Shown: piece after piece, positions 1-8,160 of the stretch | Layout: each line of letters opens with the position of its first letter | How positions within the stretch are numbered: position 1 is the stretch's first letter | NCBI GenBank assembly: GCA_963576725.1 | Contig: OY755237.1 | Span: forward strand, 54,783,805-54,847,804 | Direction of reading: 5' to 3' | Length of the DNA stretch: 64,000 nucleotides | From: Azorinus chamasolen | Taxonomy: Eukaryota > Mollusca > Bivalvia > Cardiida > Solecurtidae | The notes under the pieces: model-generated | The model's input: only the letters and a program-made list of their open reading frames with translations | What the model was told of the DNA's origin: nothing | Databases searched by the model: none | Program-made: the position numbers and the translations under genes

Positions 1-737
1 TTCTCTTACCACCTCCTTCTAATTCTCCAGGTTGATATAAATATCTAACACTCGCGAGTGGACATATTTCAGTATCAACTTTTCTCGTTATAATTGGAGA
101 AGGTTTTTTTGTCTCATTATTTATTGCTTTAACAACATCCGGTAATCTCTTAACCCATTCTCTATTTCTTTTCTGTGTGTCAATCTCCTTTGCATACTGA
201 TAACCAAACAATCTTTCAGCCAAAGTTCTATTAAATCTCTCTACAATTCCTTGATCTCTATGTATCTCTCTTCTACCTCTTCTTATTTTAACATTATGTT
301 TAGCCATTAGTTGAGAAACAACGCCCATAAATTCTCTCCCTGGGTCAACCTGTAATAGTTTAGGATAGTTCAAATGTCTTTTATAAATCTTTTCAAAAGC
401 AGCGGCAACTTCTTTACTGTCTTTTGATGTCAATGGTACAGCTTCTTTATATCTCGTTCCCACATCTACTAATGTCAATGCATACTTATACGTTTTATTT
501 TTTATCAAAAGGTAAGAACAGCAAATCAGCTTGATGTACTTCATTTTTTGCAGACACATCAAATTTAGGTCTTATTATCTTCTTTGGTGCAGGCAAATAT
601 ATCTGCCACACTGCTTGTTTCTTTAGAAATTCTAATGCTTGTTTTTTATTAACTTTAGCTTCTTTTGCTAACTTACTAACAGCTGTCTTACCTTTCCAAA
701 ATCCTTTAGGGCTATAGTATATTTTTTCCATTTTCAT
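1..737 (-). pseudogene. Retroviral-type (DDE) integrase, frameshifted, partial
   Basis: Integrase of the Polinton/retrovirus superfamily, which inserts the element DNA into the host genome. The first frame (495-737, 80 residues) holds the N-terminal region and the first catalytic Asp in the HQAD motif (residue 71). Near 490-500, in an A-rich run, the frame shifts; from there to position 1 the other frame reads on without stops. It holds the second Asp in VDPGREF (about 344-346) and the Glu in GIVERFNRT (239-241), 34 residues between them, as expected for a D,D-35-E type core. The C-terminal part lies outside the window. The start shares an ATGA overlap with the stop of the upstream gene (734-737), suggesting coupled expression. 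The single break could be decay or a homopolymer error. Confidence 0.88.
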
Positions 738-1078
738 AGAAAAATTAAATCATAAGCGTGGTATTTATTCTTCTTGTTATTCTTACATCTGACAAAAAAT
801 GGTGGTTCTTTATCCTCTATCTTAGTAGCAAGATGTGAAGGACACCAAACTTTTCCATCATCTTTGAGAGTTAATATTGTACTTTCGCCAATACTTGTTT
901 CAACTGTTGTATAGTCAATGATTGTATAGATTTTATTTTTTTCCAAATCAGACCATTTCTTTGTATTAAATTTATTTTGTTCTTTTAACATTTCTTCAAA
1001 TTCTTCTTCTGTGATTTCTGTTTGCATTTGTGTTTTACTTTGCATTTGTGCCATCATCTTTTTTTCTACCTTGCTCAT
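734..1078 (-). CDS. Small viral protein, possibly nucleic-acid binding
   Basis: A 114-residue protein if the start is the Met at 1078, which sits in the TTAAAAATG context used by the neighbouring genes; an in-frame ATG at 1150 would add 24 residues but lacks that context. The N-terminal third is charged and Met/Gln-rich. The rest has a compact alternating pattern of the type W-x2-L-x5-IY-x-I, then a GES-x2-LTL stretch and a WCPSHLA motif. This resembles small OB-fold-like proteins of mobile and viral elements, but the match is weak. The stop overlaps the integrase start by ATGA. A single-stranded DNA-binding role would suit the context and is only inferred. Confidence 0.65.
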   Translation of the reverse strand: MSKVEKKMMAQMQSKTQMQTEITEEEFEEMLKEQNKFNTKKWSDLEKNKIYTIIDYTTVETSIGESTILTLKDDGKVWCPSHLATKIEDKEPPFFVRCKNNKKNKYHAYDLIFL

Positions 1079-1249
1079 TTTTAAATATAGAAAATCAATT
1101 TTTAAAAATTTTTTTTTTAAAAAAAAACTTATCCCAGCATACCCCCTCATGGGAAATTTTTTTTTCCTCCGTCAACCAGGAGCCTACTTTATTAATTTTG
1201 AAATTTTCCAAAATTACATTTATTTTATTTGTCTATAAATCTTTATATT
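1079..1249. other. A/T-rich intergenic spacer
   Basis: Non-coding gap between two minus-strand genes. It contains long A and T runs and the sequence from which transcription of the 734-1078 gene would start. Short plus-strand frames here are shadows. Confidence 0.5.
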
Positions 1250-1687
1250 TTATATAAATTTCCAAGCAACAAAACCAGTTAATGCCATGCCACCAATAAC
1301 AAAAACAATCTCTCTATTTTTCTGGTCTTCCGATGGTGTATAAAAATCACTTAATTTAGGTTCTGGAGGTAAGCTCTCTATCTCAGTCGAATGCTGTAAG
1401 CTCCCTCCAGTCGCATAATAATACTCTTTCATAGCTTGGTCAACATCAACAAATGTTTGTTCGGCATGATGTTCTTTTTTCATTTCTTTATTAATATAAT
1501 CTAATCTTTGAGTTCTTTCTTTTTCCCAATCCGCCTTTGCTGCTTCTAATTGTTCCACAGCTTTATCATGTCTTTCTCTTTCTTTATCCGAATCTTTTCC
1601 TAAATGTGAAAATAAATAATTACCACCAGTAAAAGCTAATGCATTTGTAACTGCTCCCCCAATCATCATTATTACTGCACTTGCCAT
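1250..1687 (-). CDS. Viral membrane protein with two terminal hydrophobic segments and a coiled-coil middle
   Basis: A 145-residue protein. Residues about 3-25 form a Gly/Ala-rich hydrophobic segment, about 30-75 are highly charged with a helical, coiled-coil look (DKERERHDKAVEQL), and about 126-144 form a second hydrophobic segment. A Pro-rich stretch with the short motif LSDFY lies before the C-terminal segment. I recognise the layout as a recurrent hypothetical protein of virus-derived loci in invertebrate genomes, without a known function. The start lies in a TTAAAAAAATG context. The position among virion genes suggests a membrane-associated structural protein, which is inference. Confidence 0.8.
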   Translation of the reverse strand: MASAVIMMIGGAVTNALAFTGGNYLFSHLGKDSDKERERHDKAVEQLEAAKADWEKERTQRLDYINKEMKKEHHAEQTFVDVDQAMKEYYYATGGSLQHSTEIESLPPEPKLSDFYTPSEDQKNREIVFVIGGMALTGFVAWKFI

Positions 1688-1722
1688 TTTTTTAATTTAA
1701 AAAATAAAACTAGGATTCACAT

Positions 1723-1950
1723 TTACGTCGAATTTCCCGAGTCTACTGGAGGTGTAATCAACTTAATAATTCCCCAAACAGTTAACTCCGATAATATAAG
1801 AGCAGTGAAAATAAGTATAAAACTAGGATTATTTTCTTCAATAGGAACGTATTTTGAATAATCTTTTATAACTTCTTCAACATCATCATCTGGGTTTAAA
1901 AATAAATAATCATACTTATCACCTAACTTAATTGGTATTACTCTAGACAT
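1723..1950 (-). CDS. Small single-span membrane protein
   Basis: A 75-residue protein using the Met at 1950, which lies in the conserved TTAAAAATG context; an earlier in-frame ATG at 1971 is less likely. Residues 1-42 are polar and acidic (NPDDDVEEV). About residues 43-66 form one transmembrane helix, followed by a short Pro/Ser tail. It is the second of three consecutive very small membrane-type genes. No function can be assigned; a minor virion membrane component is possible. Confidence 0.7.
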   Translation of the reverse strand: MSRVIPIKLGDKYDYLFLNPDDDVEEVIKDYSKYVPIEENNPSFILIFTALILSELTVWGIIKLITPPVDSGNST

Positions 1951-1967
1951 TTTTAAAAAAATAAAAA

Positions 1968-2198
1968 TCACTTCATGATATCAGCTGGAATAATACCTTG
2001 TTTAACCAACATATCTTTTGTTGCCATTGCAAGCAATATATCAATAGTTAACATTCCAATATCTCCCATATTTAAATCTACTTTAGGTGGTGGTCTTTTT
2101 AATAGTTTTCTGCCTATTTCCGCATATCCAATTGTTAATACAGTTTCTACTCCTGCATGATATAACATGTTTGCTATTTGTTTTCCATCTGTTGACAT
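1968..2198 (-). CDS. Small hydrophobic viral protein
   Basis: A 76-residue protein with a weak N-terminal hydrophobic stretch (residues 10-27), a basic Pro-rich turn (KRPPPK) and a second hydrophobic stretch (residues about 44-60). Its start at 2198 is preceded by TTCTTAAAAA, the shared start context. It lies 17 bp from the next gene in the minus-strand cluster. No family was recognised; tight packing, the start context and the absence of stops support a real gene. Confidence 0.65.
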   Translation of the reverse strand: MSTDGKQIANMLYHAGVETVLTIGYAEIGRKLLKRPPPKVDLNMGDIGMLTIDILLAMATKDMLVKQGIIPADIMK

Positions 2199-2229
2199 TT
2201 TTTAAGAAAAAATATTAGTTAAAAGAAAA

Positions 2230-2757
2230 TTAATTTAATTCAAACGCGTCATATTCTTCTTTCTTTATTTCATAAGATATATTTTCTTTTTCTTTTTTTT
2301 GACTTTTTACGAATAAATATAATCCTAATCCAGCAACTACGATTGATACATATAATGGTATGTAATTTTTTGAATCTTTTGTTATTTCTAATTTCGAATT
2401 TCGATGGGTACCAGAGGTTTCGAAACTCTCTCCGTCTGCGTCGTCTGTGTTAGCAAGCTTTTGAGCAAGCTTTCCGGTCGAATTTTGAAAAGCATCATCA
2501 TCTGAATCTTTTGTTATTTGTCTTGGTGTCGAAAATTTTAGTTCCATATTTTCTTTCTTCAAAAGTTCTGCTTCTTTTCTTTTTAATTCTGCTTTTAATT
2601 TCCTTGCTTCTGCACCTTTCTTACCCGCAGCTACTCGTTTTGGATTTTTGGGTTTCGAATTAAAACTCCCTCCGTCTGCGTCGTCTGCGGAGCTAGCGCT
2701 TTGAGCAAGCTTTCCAGTCGTTTTTTCTTCATTATTAATATTTTCTTCACTATTCAT
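2230..2757 (-). CDS. Lysine-rich viral protein with C-terminal membrane anchor and internal repeat
   Basis: A 175-residue protein. Residues 36-75 are Lys/Arg-rich (KNPKRVAAGKKGAEARK) and could bind nucleic acid. Two copies of a TGKLAQ...DDADG.SF block (residues about 14-32 and 93-111) flank this basic region. Residues about 132-151 are a hydrophobic membrane segment, followed by a charged tail. The gene overlaps the upstream gene by 8 bp (2750-2757), which fits translational or transcriptional coupling. A packaging or core role linking DNA to a membrane is conceivable from the layout, but it is inference. Confidence 0.75.
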   Translation of the reverse strand: MNSEENINNEEKTTGKLAQSASSADDADGGSFNSKPKNPKRVAAGKKGAEARKLKAELKRKEAELLKKENMELKFSTPRQITKDSDDDAFQNSTGKLAQKLANTDDADGESFETSGTHRNSKLEITKDSKNYIPLYVSIVVAGLGLYLFVKSQKKEKENISYEIKKEEYDAFELN

Positions 2758-3226
2758 TTTTTATATCTTTTTTTTGAGAATCATCTTCATTATTAGTAAA
2801 ATTAACATGTTTTGCTGTTGTTAACATTGCGGTAAAGGGGGCAAGATACATTCCATATCTATAGTACAGTTCGCAACATGAACTAGTCAAAGCGTGATTT
2901 ATAAAAGGATCTTCCTCTAAGTCTTGTATTAGTTTTGGAGGGTTAACATTAAAAAACTTAGAAACACCCATAACATATAAATTAATAAAAGAATTACCTA
3001 ATGTCTTAGTCATACTCGCTCCTAATCTCGCTTCATATCTACAATATAGTTTTTTTATTTGATCGGAAGTCATTGCGTCAATGTCTGAAAGTTGTAACTC
3101 TCTTCCAAGATATTGTTTACTACTACCACCAGCTACAATAGCTGATAATCTTTCACGTTTTTTTTCATCTATTTTTTCTTCAACATCTTCTCCCGTTACT
3201 TCGGTTAATAATTCTTCAGCATTCAT
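2750..3226 (-). CDS. Conserved hypothetical viral protein
   Basis: A 158-residue protein. The N-terminus is acidic; the middle carries a YLGREL...DIDAMTSDQI segment and the motif LYCRYEARLGASMTK; the C-terminal third is moderately hydrophobic and Cys-containing, with a YYRYGMYLAPFTA segment. I recognise the pattern as recurrent in virus-derived loci of invertebrates, beside the ATPase gene, without a known role. The start at 3226 is preceded by TATATAAA. It lies directly after the ATPase gene in transcription order, so a morphogenesis role is plausible. Confidence 0.75.
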   Translation of the reverse strand: MNAEELLTEVTGEDVEEKIDEKKRERLSAIVAGGSSKQYLGRELQLSDIDAMTSDQIKKLYCRYEARLGASMTKTLGNSFINLYVMGVSKFFNVNPPKLIQDLEEDPFINHALTSSCCELYYRYGMYLAPFTAMLTTAKHVNFTNNEDDSQKKDIKNE

Positions 3227-3310
3227 TTTATATAATTTATTTTTTAGTTTAAAAATAATTATAGTTTTTTGAAACCTTCAGTTCCATATTTTTCCAATAG
3301 CATTTTAATT

Positions 3311-3425
3311 AGTAATGCTTAAACAATGCTTTAGTAATGCTTAAACAAAGCTTAAGCAATGCTTTAGTAATGCTTAATCAATGCTTTAGTAATGCTTAAG
3401 CAATGCTTTAGTAATGCTTAAGCAA
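3311..3425. repeat. 22 bp tandem repeats with GCTTAAGC core in an intergenic gap
   Basis: TTAGTAATGCTTAA-type units recur with a 22 bp step (TAGTAATGC at 3311, 3333, 3365, 3387 and 3409), joined by CAATGCT spacers and including GCTTAAGC palindromes. The array fills most of the gap between the ATPase gene and the next gene. The same motif reappears near the element's right end (about 18205-18262). Confidence 0.85.
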
Positions 3426-3437
3426 TAGAGAGTTTCA

Positions 3438-3482
3438 AGTGGAACGGTCGACTAACCAATAGCCAGTAGGTTGATCCGTTCT
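3438..3482. terminator. Imperfect hairpin downstream of the ATPase gene
   Basis: GGAACGGTCGACTAACC and GGTTGATCCGTTCT face each other across about 12 bases, just after the stop of the minus-strand ATPase gene and before the 22 bp repeats. It may act at transcript ends or as a structural site; only the inverted arrangement is seen. Confidence 0.35.
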
Positions 3483-3492
3483 CAATATCAAT

Positions 3493-4074
3493 TTACGATG
3501 CTTCTTTTTTTTTTAGTTCCTCTTTAATTCTTTGTCGTTCTTCCAAAGTAGGAATAACGTCATTTTCTCTTAGACAATTTTCAAAACTATCTCTGTCTTT
3601 TGTGTAGAACATACATAACCATTTTGTTTGTTCTCTCAAATCTTTTAAAACAGAATTGTATCTCTGTGAAATAACCCACACTGATTGTTCAGCATGTCTC
3701 CCTGAAAAAGCTAATTCGGAAAGCATATCTCTTTTCTTCGTTAATTCTTTCGTAGCGCTACAATCGTCGATAACGTATAACGTCGGATAACCTGCATATT
3801 TATTAAAAAAAATTCTTAATATTTCTTGTAGTTTCTCTTCTTCATTAACGATAGGATTAACGATTATTATATTTTTGTTTTTAGGTTTCCTGACATCTCC
3901 GATCCACTCACGATTTTTATAAGCTTTATTCCATTGAATAGTAGGACACAATATAACTATATATTTGAATATTTTATAATATTGATTTTCTAAAAGGTCA
4001 AGTACAAACTCGGTCTTTCCACACCCTGTCTGTCCACATATAATAGCACAATGAGGATATTTTGGAAGCTCCAT
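3493..4074 (-). CDS. A32-like genome-packaging ATPase
   Basis: A 193-residue P-loop ATPase of the FtsK/HerA-A32 type used by Polintons, adintoviruses and nucleocytoplasmic viruses to pump DNA into the capsid. The Walker A loop GQTGCGKTEF is at residues about 14-23 and the Walker B strand LYVIDD at about 99-104. It is followed by an Arg-containing segment (SGRHAEQSVWVISQ) where family members place sensor residues. The length is at the short end for the family (about 200-250). The start at 4074 is preceded by TCTAAAAA. It lies between the capsid gene and the conserved hypothetical, the typical neighbourhood for this enzyme. Confidence 0.92.
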   Translation of the reverse strand: MELPKYPHCAIICGQTGCGKTEFVLDLLENQYYKIFKYIVILCPTIQWNKAYKNREWIGDVRKPKNKNIIIVNPIVNEEEKLQEILRIFFNKYAGYPTLYVIDDCSATKELTKKRDMLSELAFSGRHAEQSVWVISQRYNSVLKDLREQTKWLCMFYTKDRDSFENCLRENDVIPTLEERQRIKEELKKKEAS

Positions 4075-4129
4075 TTTTTAGACGGAATTAAAATTCCGAC
4101 GTTCCACTTTACGTTAGTTTTCAGTTCCT
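4075..4129. promoter_or_regulatory. Short promoter-type gap with a palindrome
   Basis: The 55 bp between the capsid and ATPase genes contains CGGAATTAAAATTCCG (4083-4098), a near-perfect palindrome, immediately upstream of the ATPase start and its TCTAAAAATG-like context. It may be a regulatory site for the ATPase gene. Confidence 0.4.
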
Positions 4130-5395
4130 TTAATAAACAACTTCTTTAAATCTACCATCTTCAAAATTAATTTGTGCGTCTTGTATAACAAATAGATAAA
4201 CATTTATTGTTTCATCTTCTCCTGCTTCTTTCGTTATTTGAATTGTAATTCCTTCAGATCCATTCTCAATTCGTCTTCCCGAACCGTGTAGTGAGTTATC
4301 ATCCGTTGCGCGTAAATCAAGCCATAACGCGTAATTACTGGTAAGATATTTTTCTAATGTCGTATTAGTGAAGAACGTATCTTTTAAAACGGAATTCGTT
4401 ATTTTATTTCGTTTAGAATTCATAGCAAAAAATTTATTTATTTCGTCCCATTGTTGATAAGCTTTCATTCCTTGACTGTATAGTTGATTCGGAATGCCTT
4501 CGATGGTAATCTCTACTTTTGTTATTTTAGGATTGAAATAAGTTTCGGTGTTTGTTCTTTCAGGGTCTTCGAACAACATCAGAATTCCTTTCATACTTCT
4601 CGCTGGAACATTTAAATTTATATTCCATAAAGTATCGGATTTATTTTTCGTTATTTTCCTATGCCTTAGTATTCTATCGTACAAAATAACCATTTTACCG
4701 GAAACTTGTTGTCTTATCTGTCTAGATAATTCGGTGTCGGAAACCATATCGAATTCTAAACAAATATTACTTATTTTATAACTCGCATCTTTATCCGTCG
4801 AGTTAATAACTTTATTATAATCATTGAATGTAAGTTCGTACTCGAGTCTATCACCGAGACCGGACTGATAAAATGGTATATGCGTTTCTAATAGTTCGAA
4901 GTCTAACGGAATACAAAATCTATTTTTATACGCGTCCGCTATAGCTTCGTCTTCTTTGTCCGCACCCGCATTTCCCGCTCCAACTCTGTGTTTTAACATA
5001 TTAATTTTACCTAGACCTTGATAAGCCATGTTTGCGCGTTCGGTAGGCGTTTTCCATAAATCGACGTAACAATGATAAATATCGCTATCATCAATTGACA
5101 TAACTTCATTTCCGCTTATACGAATGGTCGTTTTTTTAATTATTGATCTTCCTATGTTTTGATATATAGTTGAATTTACATCGTCAGATTTAAGTTCAAT
5201 TTCAAATGCTAATCTAACTGTTCCAGGAACAATAACATCATTATACCCTAGGTTAGGGAATCTCACTAATAACTGTTGATTCTGATCAATAGTTGAAGGA
5301 TTATTAGTTATTACGACGCTCTGTCTAATTCCTTTTACACCTCTCGGTTCTCTTATTTTTCTGTAGGGGTTTAATTTTTCTCCGTAGGCCGACAT
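4130..5395 (-). CDS. Probable major capsid protein (double jelly-roll type)
   Basis: A 421-residue protein, the longest intact viral ORF here, next to the packaging ATPase as in Polintons. It is rich in beta-type alternating sequence, with conserved-looking blocks NNPSTIDQN and FPNLGYNDVIVPG near the N-terminus, PLDFELLETHIPFYQ in the middle, and LNVPARSMKGIL and GSGRRIENGSEG in the second half. The two-part organisation suits two jelly-roll domains, although it is shorter than classical Polinton hexons (roughly 500-650). I recognise this type as recurrent in virus-like loci of invertebrate genomes. The start at 5395 follows CCTTAAAA. Capsid identity rests on context, size and fold-type impression; a structure prediction would settle it. 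Confidence 0.72.
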   Translation of the reverse strand: MSAYGEKLNPYRKIREPRGVKGIRQSVVITNNPSTIDQNQQLLVRFPNLGYNDVIVPGTVRLAFEIELKSDDVNSTIYQNIGRSIIKKTTIRISGNEVMSIDDSDIYHCYVDLWKTPTERANMAYQGLGKINMLKHRVGAGNAGADKEDEAIADAYKNRFCIPLDFELLETHIPFYQSGLGDRLEYELTFNDYNKVINSTDKDASYKISNICLEFDMVSDTELSRQIRQQVSGKMVILYDRILRHRKITKNKSDTLWNINLNVPARSMKGILMLFEDPERTNTETYFNPKITKVEITIEGIPNQLYSQGMKAYQQWDEINKFFAMNSKRNKITNSVLKDTFFTNTTLEKYLTSNYALWLDLRATDDNSLHGSGRRIENGSEGITIQITKEAGEDETINVYLFVIQDAQINFEDGRFKEVVY

Positions 5396-5413
5396 TTTTA
5401 AGGATATTTTTTT

Positions 5414-5973
5414 TTAGATAAATAATTCAATTATCATTGACGCCACTGTATTAACGCATGAAGAATTATTACTTTTACAAACAAAATCAATTACATCGCC
5501 AGCATCAATTTTTAGTGGTGTATCATAATTATCATGTTTTCTTGGAAGATTATTTAGGCTTATACCATAGCCCGCTTGTTCATTTCCATTAATAGATACT
5601 ACAACAGTTACATCATCAATGTTTGTTCTTTTACTCGCTAACCCCATACCCAATATCTGACCTTTAAAATTCACAACATAACCGACCCCTACTTCTTTAC
5701 CACCATTACCAAAACTAAATACTTTACCATTCTGTAATGCCCCTTACTTTCAGCGCATAAGCTTATTATATTTCTATTATCTCTATCATACAATTCATCT
5801 ACTCTCGGAACTAAAACGTACCGCAAATTATTAATTTCTTCTTTCAACGCTAAATTATCAACATGTTGTCTATTAAACAACTGTGGAACTAAAACGTCCC
5901 TAAATTTATTAATTTCTTCTTTCAGTTCTAAATTACCAACACTTTTTATTTTTTTAGTTCCAAATATACTCAT
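5414..5973 (-). pseudogene. Coiled-coil virion-type protein, possibly fibre-like, frameshifted
   Basis: Two minus-strand frames form one gene. The first (start 5973 in a TAATAAAATG context) gives a 94-residue product with two copies of a LALKEEIN..R.VLVP-type helical repeat, then runs out of sense after about residue 77. From about 5747 the other frame continues without a stop to 5414: a Gly-rich beta-type domain of about 110 residues. The shift lies in a GGGG run, so one lost G explains it. A coiled-coil stalk followed by a beta domain suggests a fibre or vertex protein between the capsid and penton-like genes; this is inference. A GTG codon at 5674 is not needed as a start. Confidence 0.7.
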
Positions 5974-5977
5974 TTTA

Positions 5978-6622
5978 TTAGAGAGTTTTTAACTCTAAAA
6001 CACAATTAACTGGTAGATGATTATTTATTTTTTTATTATTTTCATCTCTGATTTCTAATTTTAATTCAGTTATACAGCCATTAATTAACCGTTTGTATTC
6101 AGGATTCTCCAGTCTCATCGTTGTTATCTCACCAAATTCTTTATTCTCAACTGGAATAACCGCTAACAAGGTACTCGGCATACCATCAAGATAATTATGA
6201 GAAGTACTAACTTGTTCCAAATAAAGATACAACGATTTATAGATAGCAAAATCTATACTTCTCTCACCAACGTGTATTTCATTAGCAGTAAATCTCTGTT
6301 TACCAAATCCTAATATAAAGTTCAAATCTTTACTTAATTTAAATTCATGAACAGAAATTAAAGTTGCAATACCATTCGTTTCATTTACAGTTAATGTAAT
6401 ATTATAAGTTTTAAATAAATCTGCTATTTGTTGAAAACTATAATAACCATTTGGAATTGGTATGTACCTTTGACCCGTCTGTTGTATATCTTCATTAACG
6501 ATATTATACCAACCTACACCGTACGTAATACTTTTCAATCCAATACATTTATTCCCATTTCTATTATCAATATATTGTTGTAAGTTAATAGTTTTATCAA
6601 TATTTGAAATTGTATGATACAT
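5978..6622 (-). CDS. Probable minor capsid (penton-like) protein
   Basis: A 214-residue protein, mostly beta-type, with blocks IGLKSITYGVGWYN near residue 27, NGYYSFQQIADLF near residue 59, and a C-terminal NHLPVNCVLELKTL. Size, the position next to the capsid cluster and the alternating pattern fit the single-jelly-roll penton protein of Polinton-type viruses. The start at 6622 is preceded by CTAAAAAA. It is divergent with the plus-strand gene that starts at 6654, so both share the 31 bp gap as a bidirectional promoter region. The identity is inferred from order and composition. Confidence 0.62.
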   Translation of the reverse strand: MYHTISNIDKTINLQQYIDNRNGNKCIGLKSITYGVGWYNIVNEDIQQTGQRYIPIPNGYYSFQQIADLFKTYNITLTVNETNGIATLISVHEFKLSKDLNFILGFGKQRFTANEIHVGERSIDFAIYKSLYLYLEQVSTSHNYLDGMPSTLLAVIPVENKEFGEITTMRLENPEYKRLINGCITELKLEIRDENNKKINNHLPVNCVLELKTL

Positions 6623-6643
6623 TTTTTTAGTTTGCTTTTTTTA

Positions 6644-6656
6644 ATGTTTAAAAATG
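6644..6656 (+). promoter_or_regulatory. Shared TTTAAAAATG start context (plus-strand example)
   Basis: TTTAAAAATG, with the ATG at 6654, is the plus-strand case of a context found at almost every gene of the element: minus-strand starts at 1078, 1687, 1950, 2198, 2757, 3226, 4074, 5395, 5973, 6622, 17458 and 18117 all follow an A-run of three or more after a T. It may be a promoter/initiator fused to the start codon, as in poxvirus late genes (TAAATG), or reflect translational preference. Confidence 0.6.
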
Positions 6657-6733
6657 TCAATCCCAAAAGAATTTAAATTTAATCCAAACGTATCTTATAA
6701 ATCGGGGGCCGCTTATAAACTTAAAAATATAAG
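6654..6733 (+). pseudogene. 5' fragment of a plus-strand viral gene cut by the LINE
   Basis: An ORF opens at 6654 in the TTTAAAAATG context (MSIPKEFKFNPN...) and is cut after 26 codons and two bases by the LINE. The last 11 bases, AAAAATATAAG (6723-6733), recur in nearly the same form at the far side of the LINE (14972-14984). The far-side reading frame from 14985 is in phase with this fragment, so both belong to one gene. Confidence 0.85.
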
Positions 6734-6902
6734 ATAGGAGGGGACGTAACCGATACTACTAAGGCAGTTTCGTTTGCGCGGCCAAGTATAAATCATTTTC
6801 ATTGTTTAAAGTAGCTTATATGTGTTATAAGTGTATTTTGGAGTAAGAGGAAGGAATATTTAGTACTCTTTTGGAAGTGCTAAGGAGCAGTTACAATCAG
6901 GT

Positions 6903-7981
6903 ATGTCAGAAATTGATAACTCAAAACATGACCAAGCGGTCAACAGTGGTCAGTCGAACCAATATGGCGGTGCACCTATTGTTTTCATGAGAGAGACATG
7001 CGTGTTTGGTGACCGAAAACCCGATAGATCTGAATGGTTAAAACACACAGAAATGTACAGTGCACTGGCGAATGTTATAGACCACTCGCACCTCACAGGT
7101 CTGCAGCGTGTTAATGGCCTATGGAGGATATACGTTGACAATCTTGAGGACAAGGTGGCTTTGCTCAATGAAGGAGTAATGATTAGGGGCAAACGTGTAG
7201 ACCTCCTAAAAACCAATCCAAATAGACTGGATAGTGAACAACCATACGCATACGAATTAAAAACATTCCATTGTCTGTCGATGACGAGAGTTTGACAAGA
7301 CCTTTGATTTTGAAAGGCATAGACATTCTTAGTACTATGCGTGAAAAGCTAAGGTATAATGGTCGTATGACAAACTGTGAAACGGGCGATAGAATCTTCA
7401 CGGTCAAGGCCAGCTCTGTCAAGGCACCGCTTCCACGATTCATGTCTTTCGGTCAGTTCGTGGGGCGAGTGATCCATTTCGGACAGAACACAGAGAATAA
7501 AATCGGGAAGTGTCGGAAGTGTCTTGAAGATGGCCACTCAATCAAAGACTGCACAAACGACTGGAAGTGTACGGCGTGTCTCAAATTTGGTCACAAAAAG
7601 GGGGACTGTGAGATAGGCGGTTCGGAAACCCCTTTGGAGCCCCAAGAGCCGGTGAATGACCTAGTTGTTGGACAGACATCCGCTAGCGGAAACGGGAAAA
7701 ATGGGAAACCAGATAACTTTCACATGTCAGGTGAAGGGGAAAACCCATAACGCAGTGAGGCTAACCGCAGACAGAAGACGAGGAAGCCAAAACAGGGCAA
7801 ACGCCTTATAGATCCCTTGTGCAATAGGAACGAAACCCCGAATAAGGGCAGACAGCCTAAAGTCGCGGACAGATCTCCCCCTACACCCGCTGAAACGCTG
7901 AATGATAACAGCAAAAAATATCGTGCAACTTGTGATGACGACTCAAGCTCTGATAATGAACAATCGTCAGCCGAGGGTTGA
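6903..7981 (+). pseudogene. LINE ORF1 (gag-like, two CCHC zinc knuckles), broken
   Basis: Encodes the RNA-binding coat-type protein of the LINE. The first frame runs from 6903 to about 7266; a one-base shift in an AAAAA run moves it to the frame that runs to 7750. There a TAA (7748-7750) interrupts, but the same frame continues open to the TGA at 7979-7981, ending in an acidic Asp/Ser tail (CDDDSSSDNEQ). Two zinc knuckles of C-x2-C-x4-H-x4-C form are clear: CRKCLEDGHSIKDC and CTACLKFGHKKGDC, about 7511-7610. A Lys/Arg-rich, Pro-rich linker follows them. The domain order matches ORF1 of Tx1-like LINEs. Confidence 0.85.
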
Positions 7982-8160
7982 TATAGACCTACTAGGTAAC
8001 AGTTATTACATGTTATTGATCTCGGACATCCCCAACGGACCTCGATTATTGAATAGTGAACTTTACATATACACATATACGTGCTTGATATATATAAACT
8101 GTTCAGCTTATGTGATACCAAGTGTGCATATTATTGCCAGGAAATGTATTAGGTATAATC
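7982..8160. other. Start of LINE inter-ORF spacer
   Basis: Non-coding A/T-rich sequence between the ORF1 stop and the palindrome array, with TATATA-type stretches (about 8064-8095). No gene is supported; short frames here are chance. Confidence 0.4.
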
